Part shown: piece by piece, positions 1 through 9,287 of the stretch
Position numbering within the stretch: position 1 is the first letter of the stretch
How the letters are laid out: each line of letters opens with the position of its first letter
Assembly (NCBI GenBank): GCA_020849655.1
Contig: JADLFU010000091.1
Coordinates: forward strand, 1 to 64,000
Length of the DNA: 64,000 nucleotides
Reading direction: 5' to 3'
Source of the DNA: Polyangiaceae bacterium
GTDB taxonomy: Bacteria; Myxococcota_A; Polyangia; Polyangiales; Polyangiaceae
Translations under genes and position numbers: made by a program
Notes under the pieces: generated by a model
Database searches by the model: none
The model's input: the letters and a program-made list of their open reading frames with translations, nothing else
What the model was told of the DNA's origin: nothing

Positions 1-66
1 CCGCGCCTCCCGCGCTCGAGCCTCCCGCGCCTCCCGCGCTCGAGCCTCCCGCGCCTCCCGCGCCCA
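1..66. repeat. 24-bp tandem repeat coding for GGAGGSSA units
   Basis: The unit CCTCCCGCGCTCGAG plus CCTCCCGCG recurs in phase at the left edge, at least two full copies within 1-66, and it continues outside the window. It lies in frame inside the minus-strand lipoprotein gene, so the copy number can change without breaking the frame. Confidence 0.7.
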
Positions 67-379
67 GGCCTCCCCCCGCGGCGGGTGGTGAAGCGGCGCC
101 GGCCGCGCCCCCGGCGGTGCCGGAGTGCGCCGCGCCTGCCGACCCGCTCCGCCCGGCGGCGCTCGAGTGGGCGCCCGCGGCGCCGGGCCCGACCTGGTAG
201 CCCGTGTCTCCGTCCGTCCTGTTCGGGGTGCCCTGGGATGCGCCGCCGCTCGCCTCGCCGCTCGTCTCGCCGCTCGCCGGATCGGCGCCGTCGACGTCGC
301 TCGTGGTCGACCCACCGCCGCAGGCGGCGAGGGCAGCGGTCCACAGGGTCAGGATCGCGAGGTTGGTTCGTGTTCGCAT
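1..379 (-). CDS. Gly/Ala/Ser-rich repeat lipoprotein, C-terminus cut by window edge
   Basis: The reading frame starts at ATG 379 on the minus strand and runs off the window, so only about 126 residues are visible. A strong GGAGGA ribosome site lies seven bases upstream. The N-terminus MRTRTNLAILTLWTAALAAC is a lipoprotein signal with lipobox LAAC, followed by Gly-Gly-Gly-Ser. The rest is low complexity (Gly, Ala, Ser, Thr) and ends in an 8-residue tandem repeat GGAGGSSA encoded by a 24-bp DNA repeat. Surface-exposed lipoproteins with Gly-rich linkers ahead of a folded domain are common in myxobacteria; the functional domain would lie outside the window. No function can be assigned. The lipoprotein call is secure; the product name is not. 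Confidence 0.75.
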   Translation of the reverse strand, partial: MRTRTNLAILTLWTAALAACGGGSTTSDVDGADPASGETSGEASGGASQGTPNRTDGDTGYQVGPGAAGAHSSAAGRSGSAGAAHSGTAGGAAGAASPPAAGGGLGAGGAGGSSAGGAGGSSAGGA

Positions 380-539
380 GGCTCGTCTCCTCCACGAGCG
401 ACATCGCAAGCCGCGCGCCACCGCGGATTTTCGGTCGACGAGCCCTCGACGTCGCGCCGACCACGCGGCGCGCGTGTCGTCGCTGGCACAGGGTGGCACG
501 CTTGCGCCGCGCCCGGAGTCGTGGGATCTGCGGCGCGCC

Positions 540-612
540 GCCCCCGTAGCTCAGGGGACAGAGCAGCGGTTTCCTAAACCGTTGGTCGCAAGTTCGATTC
601 TTGCCGGGGGCG
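540..612 (+). tRNA. tRNA-Arg(CCU)
   Basis: A full cloverleaf can be folded. The acceptor arms GCCCCCG (540-546) and CGGGGGC (605-611) pair perfectly. The D stem is GCTC/GAGC, the anticodon stem GCGGT/ACCGT with loop TTCCTAA, and the T stem GCAAG/CTTGC with loop TTCGATT. The anticodon is CCT, which reads AGG arginine codons. The discriminator base is G612 and CCA is not encoded. It stands alone between the divergent lipoprotein gene and the VIT/vWA gene. tRNA 3' ends are frequent integration sites, but no repeat of the 3' half or integrase is visible downstream. Confidence 0.95.
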
Positions 613-708
613 CCGCTTCGTGACCGGGGCGGCTGCGCGGCGCCGCGGGGCCTGTTAGTGGTCGGGATCGGGAACTCGCCGGGGGGGCTCCCACTCCAAG
701 AGGACCAC

Positions 709-3700
709 ATGCGAGCCCACGCGCTGCCACTCGTCGCCTTGCTCCTCTCGACCGCCGGCTGCCGCGAGCAGGCGCGGCCGCTCGCGCCGCGGGAGCGCAC
801 GTTCGCCGAGCTGCGGCTCGTGCGTCGCGGCGTGACCGTCACGCAGCCCGGCGAGGCCGCGCGCGCGCCGTTCGATCGCGAGCGCCTGTCCGACGGCGCG
901 ACGGTCGGGCTCGCGCCCGGCGCGCTCGCGTGGCTGCGGCGTGACGGAGGCGCGACGCTGCTCGTCTCCGGCCCCGCGTCGCTCGAGCTGCGCGAGTCGG
1001 GGATCGTGCTGCGGGAGGGGCGCGCGTTCGTCGACGCGCTCGGCCCCGTCGGCGCGGAGGTCACGGTGCCGCGCGGCGAGGCCGAGGAGGTGTGGCACCT
1101 CGCCGACGCGCGCGTGAGCGTCGAGGTCGCGAAGGGCGGCGCGACCCGCGCGTACGTGCTGCGAGGCGGGGCGCGCGTCGACGGCGGCGCGAGCGCGGGG
1201 CCGGGCGAGTCGCTGTCGATAGGCGCGGATGGCAAGGCCACGGTCGCGCCGGAGCTCGCGTGGGACGACTGGACGGGCGGCCTCGCGACCGTCGATCCCG
1301 CGGCGCAGCCCGCGCCCTTCGGCGTCGGCACCGTGGGCGCGCGCGAGCCCGGCGCGTCGGGATCTCCGCGGTTCCCGCTCGCGATCCAGAAGCTCGAGGT
1401 GCGCGTGACGATCGACGGCGATCTCGCGACGACCGAGGTCGACGAGGTCTTCTTCAACCCCACGGGCGCGACGGTGGAGGGGCTCTATCGGTTCCGGACG
1501 CCCGAGGGCGCGTCGCTGCACAGGTTCGGGGTCGACCGCGACGGAGAGCTCGTGTGGGGGCGGTCGAAGGAGCAGGCCGCCGCCGCCGCTCAGTACCAGT
1601 CGAACGTCTACGCGGGCTCGACCGAGGACCCCGCGCTGCTCGAGTGGGACGGGCCGGGCGTGTTCCGCGCGCGGCTGTACCCGATCGCGGGCGGCGCCTC
1701 GCGGCGGGTCGTCACGCGGTACGCCGAGTGGCTCGGCCGTCAGGGCGCGCGCGGCGAGCGCAGGCTCTACACCTACCCGATGGCGGCCGAGGGCGCGGAG
1801 GCCACGCTGCCGCGCATCGAGGAGCTCACCATCAAGGTCGATCTGCGCCGCGCCCACGCGACCGAGGTCCGCGCGGGGATGGACGGCGTGCGCGAGGGCT
1901 CGGTCGTCACGGTGCACAAGTGGGACACCGTGCCGCGGGCAGATTTCTCGCTCGAGCTGCTCGACGACGGGCCGAAGACGGCGACCCTCTTCCGCGCGAA
2001 GCACGCGATCGATCCCGAGACCCTCGCGCCGGAGGCCCGCGCGCCCGCGAAGGCCGACGCGAAGAAGGAGGCCGACTACATCCTCCTGCCCGTGCGCGCG
2101 ACGGAGGCGCCGCTGCCCGAGGGCGGCCTGGATCTCGCCATCGTCGTCGACGCGTCCGCCGCCACGTCCTCCGCGTCCTTCGAGCTCGCGCGGGAGACGA
2201 CGCGCGCCCTGCTCGCGCACCTCGGCGAAGAAGATCGCGTCGCCGTGTGGGCAGGAGACACCGGGCTGCGCGAGGTGGCCCCCGGCTCCGAGAAGCTCTC
2301 GAAGCTCGATGCTGCGCGCCGCACGGCGATCGTGAGCGGCCTCGCGAAGCTCGAGCGCAGCGGCGCGACCGATCTCGGCGGGCTGCTCACCGACGCGGCG
2401 CGCGCGCTCGATCCGAAGCGGCGGTCGGCGGTCGTCTACATCGGCGACGGCAGGCCGACCGTCGGCGAGCTCGCCCTGCCCGCGCTGCGCGCGCGCCTCG
2501 ATCGCCTCCCGCACCCGCTGCGGCTCTTCTCGATCGGCGCGGGTCACGAAGCCAACATGGCGGTGGTGCAGGGGCTGTCTCGGGGCGCGCTCTCGGTCCG
2601 CGTGACGGACGGCAGCGGCGCCGCGTCGACGGCGCTGCGCCTGCTCGAGGAGGCCGAGCGACCGGCGTGGCTCGGCGTGTCGGTGGAGCTGGGCGCCGGC
2701 GTCGAGCGCGTCGTCCCGAGCGAGCTCGGCGCGATCTCGCGGGGCGAGACGGCGCTCGTCGTCGGGAGGCTGACGGGCGCGCCGCCGAAGCAGGTGACGC
2801 TGAAGCGCGGCGGCGTGGACGTCGCGCTGCCGGTCGAGACGCGCGAGATCGAGGACGACGGAGATCTCGGTCGCCGATGGGCCGAGGGGCGCCTCGGACA
2901 GCTGCTCGTCGAGGGCGCCGGGCGCGCCGCCGTCGTCGAGGTCGGCACGCGCCACGGCGTCATCACGCCGTTCACCTCGCTCTATGTGCCGACGAAGCGC
3001 GAGCTGCGCGCCGAGCGCGCGCCCGAGGAGCAGGAGGAGGTCGACAAGGCCGACAACAAGGAGGGCGGCACGGGCACGCGCGCGAAGGGCGAGGAGGGCT
3101 CGATGGGCAACACGAACACCCGCCGCTACGCGGTGAAGGGCCCCGCGGACAACCCCGAGCTGGCGCGGCAGGCCGCGCTGCGAGACGCCGCGGAGTTCGG
3201 CGTGATCGGCCTCCTGAACAGCGGCGCCGGCGCCGAGCCGAAGGCGGCGGTCGCCGCCTCGGCTGCCCCACCGCCGCCGGCCGACAGAGAGGTCTCCCCG
3301 TCCGACGGGAAGTCCGCCTACGCGGGCGCCGGGAGCCCCTGGGGGCGCGACGATGTGGGAGACTCGTTCGGCGCGGGCGGCCTCGGGCTCAAGGGCGCTG
3401 GCGAGGGCGGCGGGGGGCGAGGTGAGGGCATCGGCCTCGGCAGCATCGGCTCGATCGGGCACGGCGCCGGGGTCGGGACGGGGCAGGGGTTCGGCTCGGG
3501 CGGTGGTCGCCTCGGCGGCGCGCACAAGGAGAAGCCCCCGACCGTGAGGCTGGGCGCGCCCAGCGTGAAGGGCCGCCTGCCGCCGGAGGTCGTCGCCCGC
3601 ATCGCACGCCAGAACGTCGGCCGGGTGCGGCTCTGCTACGAGAAGGGCCTCTCGTCGAACCCGTCCCTCGCGGGGCGCGTCTCGGTGGAGCTCGCGATCG

Positions 3701-5262
3701 CGACGGACGGCAGCGCGAAGGCGACCGCCGGCACCTCGTCCTTGCCTGACGCCGCGACGACCGCGTGCGTCGCGCGCGCGTTCGACGGGCTGTCCTTTCC
3801 GCAGCCCGAGGGCGGCGCGGTCACCGCCGAGCTCGGCGTGGAGCTCGCGCCTGGCGACGCGCCTGCGGTGGCCGCGGCGCCCGCGGTCACCATCCGCTTC
3901 GGAGACGTTGGCCACCAGGCGCGCCGGTGCGGCGCCGCGGCGGGCCTGCCGCTCGAGGAGCGCGTCATCCTCTGGCGAGAGCGGCTCGCGCGCGCAGGCG
4001 CGGAGCCCGAGCGGGTGCGCCAGGTGTACTCGGCCGCGCTCGACGCGTGTGAGGCGCTCGAGTGGCGCGACCGGACGCGCCTCCTCGGGCTGATGCTCGA
4101 CGCGCTCCCCGCCGTCGCCGCGCAGGTCAAGCTGTGGCGCGCGCTCGGGCCCGAGAGCATCGGCGGCGATCTCGCGTATCGGTTCATCCTCGCGCGCGCG
4201 CGCACGCCCGCGCAGCTGCGCGAGCTGCACGACGCGCTCGGCCTGCGTCGGATGGACCCGGCGGAGCTCGCGAAGATCGTCGCCGAGCCCGTCGCCACGG
4301 CGCGCGTGCGCGCGCTCACCGCGCAGGTCGCGAGGTGGCCCGACGACCACGAGCTCGCGCTCCGGCTGCTCGAGGCGCTCGAGGACGCCGGGGACGTGGC
4401 CGGCGGACGGGCGTTCGCGCGGAGGCTCCGCGCGCTGCCGCTCGCGACCGCGCGCGTGCGCACCGGCGTCGGAGAGTACTACCTGCGGCTCTCGAAGAAG
4501 GGCGGCACGGAGGCGGACGCAGCGGAGGCCCGGCGCGCGTTCGGGGAGATCGTGGAGTTCGCGCCGGACGATCCGGTCGCCCGTCGCCGCCTCGGCGATC
4601 TGCTGCGCGCGCACGGGTGGCACGAGGAGGCGCTCCGTCAGTACGAGACGCTCGCGCAGCTGACCCCGGACGACGCGACGGTGCCGATCTTGCTCGCGGC
4701 CGCCGCGCAGGGGATGGGCCGCGTCGAGGAGGCCGTCCGGTGGACGGAGAAGGCGAGCGCGGGCAGCGCGCCCGACGGACAGCGCGGCACGGGGCGCACG
4801 GCGCGCGCGTTCGCCGCCGTCTTCCTCGGGTGGGCGCGCCAGTCGGCGCTGGCGGCGGGCCGCGCGGACGACGCGAAGCACCTCCTCGAGCGCGCGACGC
4901 GGGTCGCCGGCGCGGACGCCGCGCGCTCGGGCGCGCGCGTGTTCGTCACCTGGTCCCACCCGGAGCTGCGCCCGACGCTGTGGTCGAGCGGCCCCGGAGG
5001 CATGATGCCCGCGCGCGACGGCGATCCGCAGCTCGGCATCGCCGAGGTGACGCTCACGCCGGGCAAGGAGCTCGAGGTGCGCCTCGATCCCGAGGACGCC
5101 GAGCACGCCGCGCGGCTGGGCGCGGAGGTCGTCGTGACGGCGCTGATCGACGAGGGCGGCGCGAACGCGCGGGCGGTGCGCCTGCCGATCACGTTCGCGA
5201 AGGACGACCGCGCGCGGCGCTTCCGCCTCGACGCGACGACGCTCGCCGAGGTGTCCCGATGA
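709..5262 (+). CDS. giant VIT / vWA / AgmX-type lipoprotein with C-terminal TPR region (1517 aa)
   Basis: The start ATG 709 has an AAGAGGA site just upstream and opens a lipoprotein signal with lipobox TAGC (Cys 18). Domains in order: FecR-like beta region (about 40-190); VIT domain (about 220-342); von Willebrand A domain (about 472-650); a Gly-rich linker; an AgmX/PglI-type C-terminal domain (about 957-1044, LPPEVVARIARQNVGRVRLC and a paired later Cys); then TPR-like helices (about 1247-1374). The vWA MIDAS reads DASAA instead of DxSxS, so one metal-binding Ser is lost, while the GATDLGG and YIGDG segments remain. It probably acts as a surface protein-interaction scaffold; AgmX/PglI domains are named after myxobacterial gliding proteins. 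The next gene overlaps by ATGA and is a paralogue. Exact role unknown. Confidence 0.85.
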   Translation: MRAHALPLVALLLSTAGCREQARPLAPRERTFAELRLVRRGVTVTQPGEAARAPFDRERLSDGATVGLAPGALAWLRRDGGATLLVSGPASLELRESGIVLREGRAFVDALGPVGAEVTVPRGEAEEVWHLADARVSVEVAKGGATRAYVLRGGARVDGGASAGPGESLSIGADGKATVAPELAWDDWTGGLATVDPAAQPAPFGVGTVGAREPGASGSPRFPLAIQKLEVRVTIDGDLATTEVDEVFFNPTGATVEGLYRFRTPEGASLHRFGVDRDGELVWGRSKEQAAAAAQYQSNVYAGSTEDPALLEWDGPGVFRARLYPIAGGASRRVVTRYAEWLGRQGARGERRLYTYPMAAEGAEATLPRIEELTIKVDLRRAHATEVRAGMDGVREGSVVTVHKWDTVPRADFSLELLDDGPKTATLFRAKHAIDPETLAPEARAPAKADAKKEADYILLPVRATEAPLPEGGLDLAIVVDASAATSSASFELARETTRALLAHLGEEDRVAVWAGDTGLREVAPGSEKLSKLDAARRTAIVSGLAKLERSGATDLGGLLTDAARALDPKRRSAVVYIGDGRPTVGELALPALRARLDRLPHPLRLFSIGAGHEANMAVVQGLSRGALSVRVTDGSGAASTALRLLEEAERPAWLGVSVELGAGVERVVPSELGAISRGETALVVGRLTGAPPKQVTLKRGGVDVALPVETREIEDDGDLGRRWAEGRLGQLLVEGAGRAAVVEVGTRHGVITPFTSLYVPTKRELRAERAPEEQEEVDKADNKEGGTGTRAKGEEGSMGNTNTRRYAVKGPADNPELARQAALRDAAEFGVIGLLNSGAGAEPKAAVAASAAPPPPADREVSPSDGKSAYAGAGSPWGRDDVGDSFGAGGLGLKGAGEGGGGRGEGIGLGSIGSIGHGAGVGTGQGFGSGGGRLGGAHKEKPPTVRLGAPSVKGRLPPEVVARIARQNVGRVRLCYEKGLSSNPSLAGRVSVELAIATDGSAKATAGTSSLPDAATTACVARAFDGLSFPQPEGGAVTAELGVELAPGDAPAVAAAPAVTIRFGDVGHQARRCGAAAGLPLEERVILWRERLARAGAEPERVRQVYSAALDACEALEWRDRTRLLGLMLDALPAVAAQVKLWRALGPESIGGDLAYRFILARARTPAQLRELHDALGLRRMDPAELAKIVAEPVATARVRALTAQVARWPDDHELALRLLEALEDAGDVAGGRAFARRLRALPLATARVRTGVGEYYLRLSKKGGTEADAAEARRAFGEIVEFAPDDPVARRRLGDLLRAHGWHEEALRQYETLAQLTPDDATVPILLAAAAQGMGRVEEAVRWTEKASAGSAPDGQRGTGRTARAFAAVFLGWARQSALAAGRADDAKHLLERATRVAGADAARSGARVFVTWSHPELRPTLWSSGPGGMMPARDGDPQLGIAEVTLTPGKELEVRLDPEDAEHAARLGAEVVVTALIDEGGANARAVRLPITFAKDDRARRFRLDATTLAEVSR

Positions 5263-8200
5263 AGCGCCTGCTCGAGCGCTGGCCGATCTGGGCGGCGCTC
5301 CTCTTCCATGTGCTCGCGATCGCGTTCGTGGTGCGCGACGCGCGAGGCCCGCGCGAGCGACGCGTGACGTTCTCGGCCGGCGATCTGCAGGTCGTGCACG
5401 CGCCCGTCTCGGTGGCGGGGCGGCCGGCGTCGGGCGTGCGGCGGTTCGGCGTCGGCGACGCGATCGAGACGGGGCGCGACGGGCGCGGGCGCGCGCGGCT
5501 CGACGAGGGCACGGTCCTCGTGCTCGACCGCGACACCCGCGTCGTCGTCGACGCGAAGGGGCCGCGCGTGGAGCGAGGGCGCGTGGTGGTCGAGGGCGCG
5601 GACGCGGGGCGCCCCACGGTCTCGGTCGCGGGCGCCGAGCTCGTCGTCACCGGCGCCACAGCCGCCGTCGACGCGGGCGCGAAGCGGGTGACCTGTTCGA
5701 AGGGAGAGCTCGTCGTCACGCAGGGCGGAGAGCACCGCGTGCACGCCGGCGAGGCCGCGACGCTCGGCGGCGAGGTGAAGGTCGTGCCCGAGACCGTCTT
5801 CCTCGACTGGACGGGCGGGATGACGACGCCGTGGGGCGCGGACGGTCCGCCGCGCGCCGCCATCGGAGAGCTCTGGGGCCGCACGGGCGCGGGCGACGAC
5901 GCGGGCTCGCCGCTCGCAATTCGCGCTCATGCGGTCGACGTCCGCGTCGACGGAGAGCTCGCGACCACGCGCGTCGCGACCACCTATTTCAACGCTGGGA
6001 ACGGCCGGGTCGTCGGCGATTTTCGGATGGCGCTCCCGCCCACGGCGCTCGTCTCTCGCTTCGCGGAGGAGTCGCGCGGCAAGACCCGTGAAGGTCACGT
6101 CGCCGTCGCGAAGGACGACGGGCCGAGCGCCGACTCGAAGCTCGAGTGGGCGGGCGACGGCTGGGTGCGCGCCCAGACGACGCCGCTCGACGCGGGCGCG
6201 ACGCTCACCGTGATCCTCGAGTACGTCGAGTGGCTGCCCGTGGACGGCGACACCGTCACGTACCGCTACCCGATGGTGGGCGCTCCACGCGGCGCGTCGA
6301 TGGGCGAGCTCCGCGTGCGCGTCGACGCGGGGCCGTCGAGCCCGGTCGCGATCCACGCGCCGCAGGGCGCGGACGTGCGGGGCGCGGTCATCGAGCTCAC
6401 GCGGGCGGACGCGCGCCCCGCGGCCGACTTCGTGGTCGAGCTGTCGCTCCCGCCGAGCACGCTGCGCGGCGCGCGGGCCTACGTGGCGCCGCCCCTCGCC
6501 GCCGATCCTGCGGGGCCCTACGTCTTCGTGCGCACGCGCGTGCCTCCCGCGCCGCCCGCAGCGGGCGTGACGCTCGCCGTCGTCGTCGACACGTCGCTGA
6601 GCGTCGGGCCGTCGCTGCTCGACGCGGAGCGCGCGCTCGTCGAGGCGCTGCTCCTCGGGCTCGGCGCCGACGCTCGGGTGATCGTGCTCGCGGCCGACCA
6701 GGACCAGCGCCCCGTCGGGCCGGCCACGATCGGCCCGGTCGACGCGAAGCGACGAGCAGAGGTCCTGGGCGCGCTCACTGCGCTCGCCCCCGCGGGCGCG
6801 ACCGATCTCGGCGCGGCGCTCGAGCGCGCCGCCGATGCGCTGCCGAAGGGCGCTCCCGACGCGATGGTGCTCTACGTCGGCGACGGCTGGGCGACGGCGG
6901 GTGAGACCACGATGGAAGCCGTCCGCGCGCGCCTCTCGCGTCGTCGTGGCGGCGTGCCGAGGCTCGGCGCGGTCGCGGTCGGCCCGATGGCGAACCGCTT
7001 CGGCCTGACGGCGCTCGTGCGCGGCTCCGGCCCGGTGCTCGAGATCGCCGACAGGCGCGGCGCGGCAGAGGTCGCCGTCTCGCTGCTCTCGCTCGCGCTC
7101 CGCCCGACGGTCGCCGGCGTCGAGCTCGATCTCGGGCCGCACATCGAGCGCGTGTACCCGCGCGGCGCGCGCGCGCACCAGGCCGGCGGATCGGCCTACG
7201 CCGTCGGGCGCCTGCGCGGCCCGATGCCCGCCTCGGTGAAGCTGCGGTTCCTCCGAGGCGACGTCTCGGTGGAGGAGCCGCGCATGCTGATCCAGACGCC
7301 GATGCCCCAGCTCGGCGACGTTCGCCGCAGGTGGGCCGAGGCGCGCGTGGAGGAGCTCGCGCTGCGCGGCGAGGGGCGCGAGGTGACCGTGGACGCGGCC
7401 CAGAAGACGCAGCTGCTGACGCCGTGGACGGCGTGGATCCTCGGCGGGCAGACGTACAATCCATCCCCCCTCGAGCTGCGCGTGCTCGATCTCGCGGCGA
7501 TGCGCGCGGCCCCGCTCTCCGCGCGCCTCGCGACGCCGCCGGCTGCGCAGGGGGCGCTCGCCGAGCCGCCGGGAGATCTCTCGTCGAAGGGCGCCGACGA
7601 GGACCTCGACCGCGCGACCATCGCGGCCGCGCGGCGGGCCATCGACGACGCCTCCGACTCCATCCGCGCCTGTCGCGACGCGCGCGCAGGGCTCAGGCCC
7701 GAGCTCTCGGGGCCGCTCCGCATCTCGATCAAGCTCGGCGGAGACGGCGCGCCGAAGAAGGTCACCGTGTCCGCCGCGAGCGCGCGCGACGACGATCCCG
7801 CGCTCGACCGCTGCGTCGAGCTGGTCGTCCGGGGGCTCACGTACTTCGAGTCCGGGCGGACCGCGGAGCTCGTGATCCTGCACGAGGTGAGGCTCCCGCC
7901 CGTGCGCCCGACCCGCGTCACGACGTGCTCGCGCGCGTCGACGTTGCCCCTCGGCGCCAGGCGCGGCGTGTGGCGTGATCGCCTCCGCCGCGCGCCCGCG
8001 GCCGACGCGTACGTCGCAGCCAAGCAGTCGTGCGAGCTGCCGACGTGGACGGATCGTCGCGCGCTCCTCGAGCTGCTCCTCGACGCCGTCCCGCGCGGCG
8101 TCGCGCGGGTGGAGCTGGCGCGCGCGCTCGTCGATCGCGGCGAGCAGGAGGCGGCGGATCTCGTGCGCCGCGAGGCGGTGCGGCGCGCCACCTCGCCCGC

Positions 8201-9194
8201 CGAGCTCCACCAGACCCGGTTCGCGCTGATCGGCGACGAGCGCCTCGCGCACGGCGCCTTCAAGAAGCAGTACGGCGACGCGCGTGGCGACGACGGACGG
8301 CTCGCGGTCACGCGGAGGTTCCTCGTGCTCGCGCCGCACGACGGCCTGGTGCTGGGGAGGCTGTTCGCGCTGCTCGAGCGCCGCGGCGACAAGGCGGGCC
8401 TCGTCGCGGAGATCGCGCGCGCGCGTCAGGATCCCTTCGTCGACGCAGCCGTGCTCGCCGATGGAGCGTCGGCGCTGCTCCGGCTCGGAGACGCGGCAGA
8501 GTCGCGCCGGGCGTTCGGTGAGCTGGTCGAGCGCGCCCCCGCGGATCCGTTCGCGCACGCCTTCCTCGGCGACAGGCTGAGGGCAGAGGGGCTCTTCGAC
8601 GCGGCGACCACCGCGTACACCACCCTCTCCGCCCTCGATCCGTCGGATCCGTCCACCACGCTGCGGCTCGCGCTCGCGCACGCCGGAGCGGGGCGGGTGG
8701 ACGTCGCGTCGAGGCTGCTCGCGCGCGTCGCGACGACGGGCGGCGCGCGCGCGGAACCGCGGCACGCGCTGCTCGCGAGCGCGCTGGGGATGGCCCTCCT
8801 GCAGGGCGCGCGGTCGAGCGCCTCCGAGGTCACGCGCGCCGTGCTCACGCGTCGCGAGGAGGCGCTGCCGCAGCCCGCCCTGGGGTACGTCCTCGTGCGC
8901 GGAGGATCGCTCGATCACGGCGTCGAGGCCCGGCTGCTCCGCGGCAAGGCAGGCGACGTGGAGGCCCCGTTCGACGCCAGCGCGACCGGGCTCGGGCTGC
9001 ACGTCGTGCGCGTCGAGGAGGGGGAGGGGAGGCTCAAGGTGCGGCTGCGGCGCGCGCCCGAGCTCGCTCCCAGCCGCGCGCTCCCGGTGCGGATCGACCT
9101 CGTCCGCGCGGGCCAGCCGCTCGTCACGAAGCAGATCGACCTCGCCGCCGACGGCGAGCCCGTCGATCTGCGCTGGGACGGCTCGTCCTGGTGA
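5259..9194 (+). CDS. membrane-anchored VIT / vWA / TPR protein, paralogue of upstream gene (1311 aa)
   Basis: ATG 5259 overlaps the upstream stop by four bases (ATGA). The N-terminus is an uncleaved anchor: a hydrophobic segment at about residues 9-25 follows MKRLLERWP. The order of parts matches the neighbour: FecR-like region (about 40-168), VIT domain (about 219-347), vWA domain (about 434-580), an AgmX-like paired-Cys segment (about 794-874), and TPR-like repeats (about 1067-1180). Here the MIDAS is intact (DTSLS, GATDLG, YVGDG), unlike the upstream copy. The two proteins therefore look like a duplicated and diverged pair, one lipidated and one TM-anchored, made together in similar amounts. 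A complex spanning the envelope is an inference. Function unknown. Confidence 0.85.
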   Translation: MKRLLERWPIWAALLFHVLAIAFVVRDARGPRERRVTFSAGDLQVVHAPVSVAGRPASGVRRFGVGDAIETGRDGRGRARLDEGTVLVLDRDTRVVVDAKGPRVERGRVVVEGADAGRPTVSVAGAELVVTGATAAVDAGAKRVTCSKGELVVTQGGEHRVHAGEAATLGGEVKVVPETVFLDWTGGMTTPWGADGPPRAAIGELWGRTGAGDDAGSPLAIRAHAVDVRVDGELATTRVATTYFNAGNGRVVGDFRMALPPTALVSRFAEESRGKTREGHVAVAKDDGPSADSKLEWAGDGWVRAQTTPLDAGATLTVILEYVEWLPVDGDTVTYRYPMVGAPRGASMGELRVRVDAGPSSPVAIHAPQGADVRGAVIELTRADARPAADFVVELSLPPSTLRGARAYVAPPLAADPAGPYVFVRTRVPPAPPAAGVTLAVVVDTSLSVGPSLLDAERALVEALLLGLGADARVIVLAADQDQRPVGPATIGPVDAKRRAEVLGALTALAPAGATDLGAALERAADALPKGAPDAMVLYVGDGWATAGETTMEAVRARLSRRRGGVPRLGAVAVGPMANRFGLTALVRGSGPVLEIADRRGAAEVAVSLLSLALRPTVAGVELDLGPHIERVYPRGARAHQAGGSAYAVGRLRGPMPASVKLRFLRGDVSVEEPRMLIQTPMPQLGDVRRRWAEARVEELALRGEGREVTVDAAQKTQLLTPWTAWILGGQTYNPSPLELRVLDLAAMRAAPLSARLATPPAAQGALAEPPGDLSSKGADEDLDRATIAAARRAIDDASDSIRACRDARAGLRPELSGPLRISIKLGGDGAPKKVTVSAASARDDDPALDRCVELVVRGLTYFESGRTAELVILHEVRLPPVRPTRVTTCSRASTLPLGARRGVWRDRLRRAPAADAYVAAKQSCELPTWTDRRALLELLLDAVPRGVARVELARALVDRGEQEAADLVRREAVRRATSPAELHQTRFALIGDERLAHGAFKKQYGDARGDDGRLAVTRRFLVLAPHDGLVLGRLFALLERRGDKAGLVAEIARARQDPFVDAAVLADGASALLRLGDAAESRRAFGELVERAPADPFAHAFLGDRLRAEGLFDAATTAYTTLSALDPSDPSTTLRLALAHAGAGRVDVASRLLARVATTGGARAEPRHALLASALGMALLQGARSSASEVTRAVLTRREEALPQPALGYVLVRGGSLDHGVEARLLRGKAGDVEAPFDASATGLGLHVVRVEEGEGRLKVRLRRAPELAPSRALPVRIDLVRAGQPLVTKQIDLAADGEPVDLRWDGSSW

Positions 9195-9287
9195 CGCGGC
9201 CGCGCTAGGGCTCCGCGCCGCCTCAGCCCAGTTCGGCTCGAATTCCGCTTCGGACTCCGACACCCGCTCCTTGGGCTCCCGAAATCC

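Noticed and set aside
540-708. tRNA-Arg as the attachment site of an integrated element
   Set aside because: No duplicate of the tRNA 3' end and no integrase is visible; the flanking genes look native in base composition.
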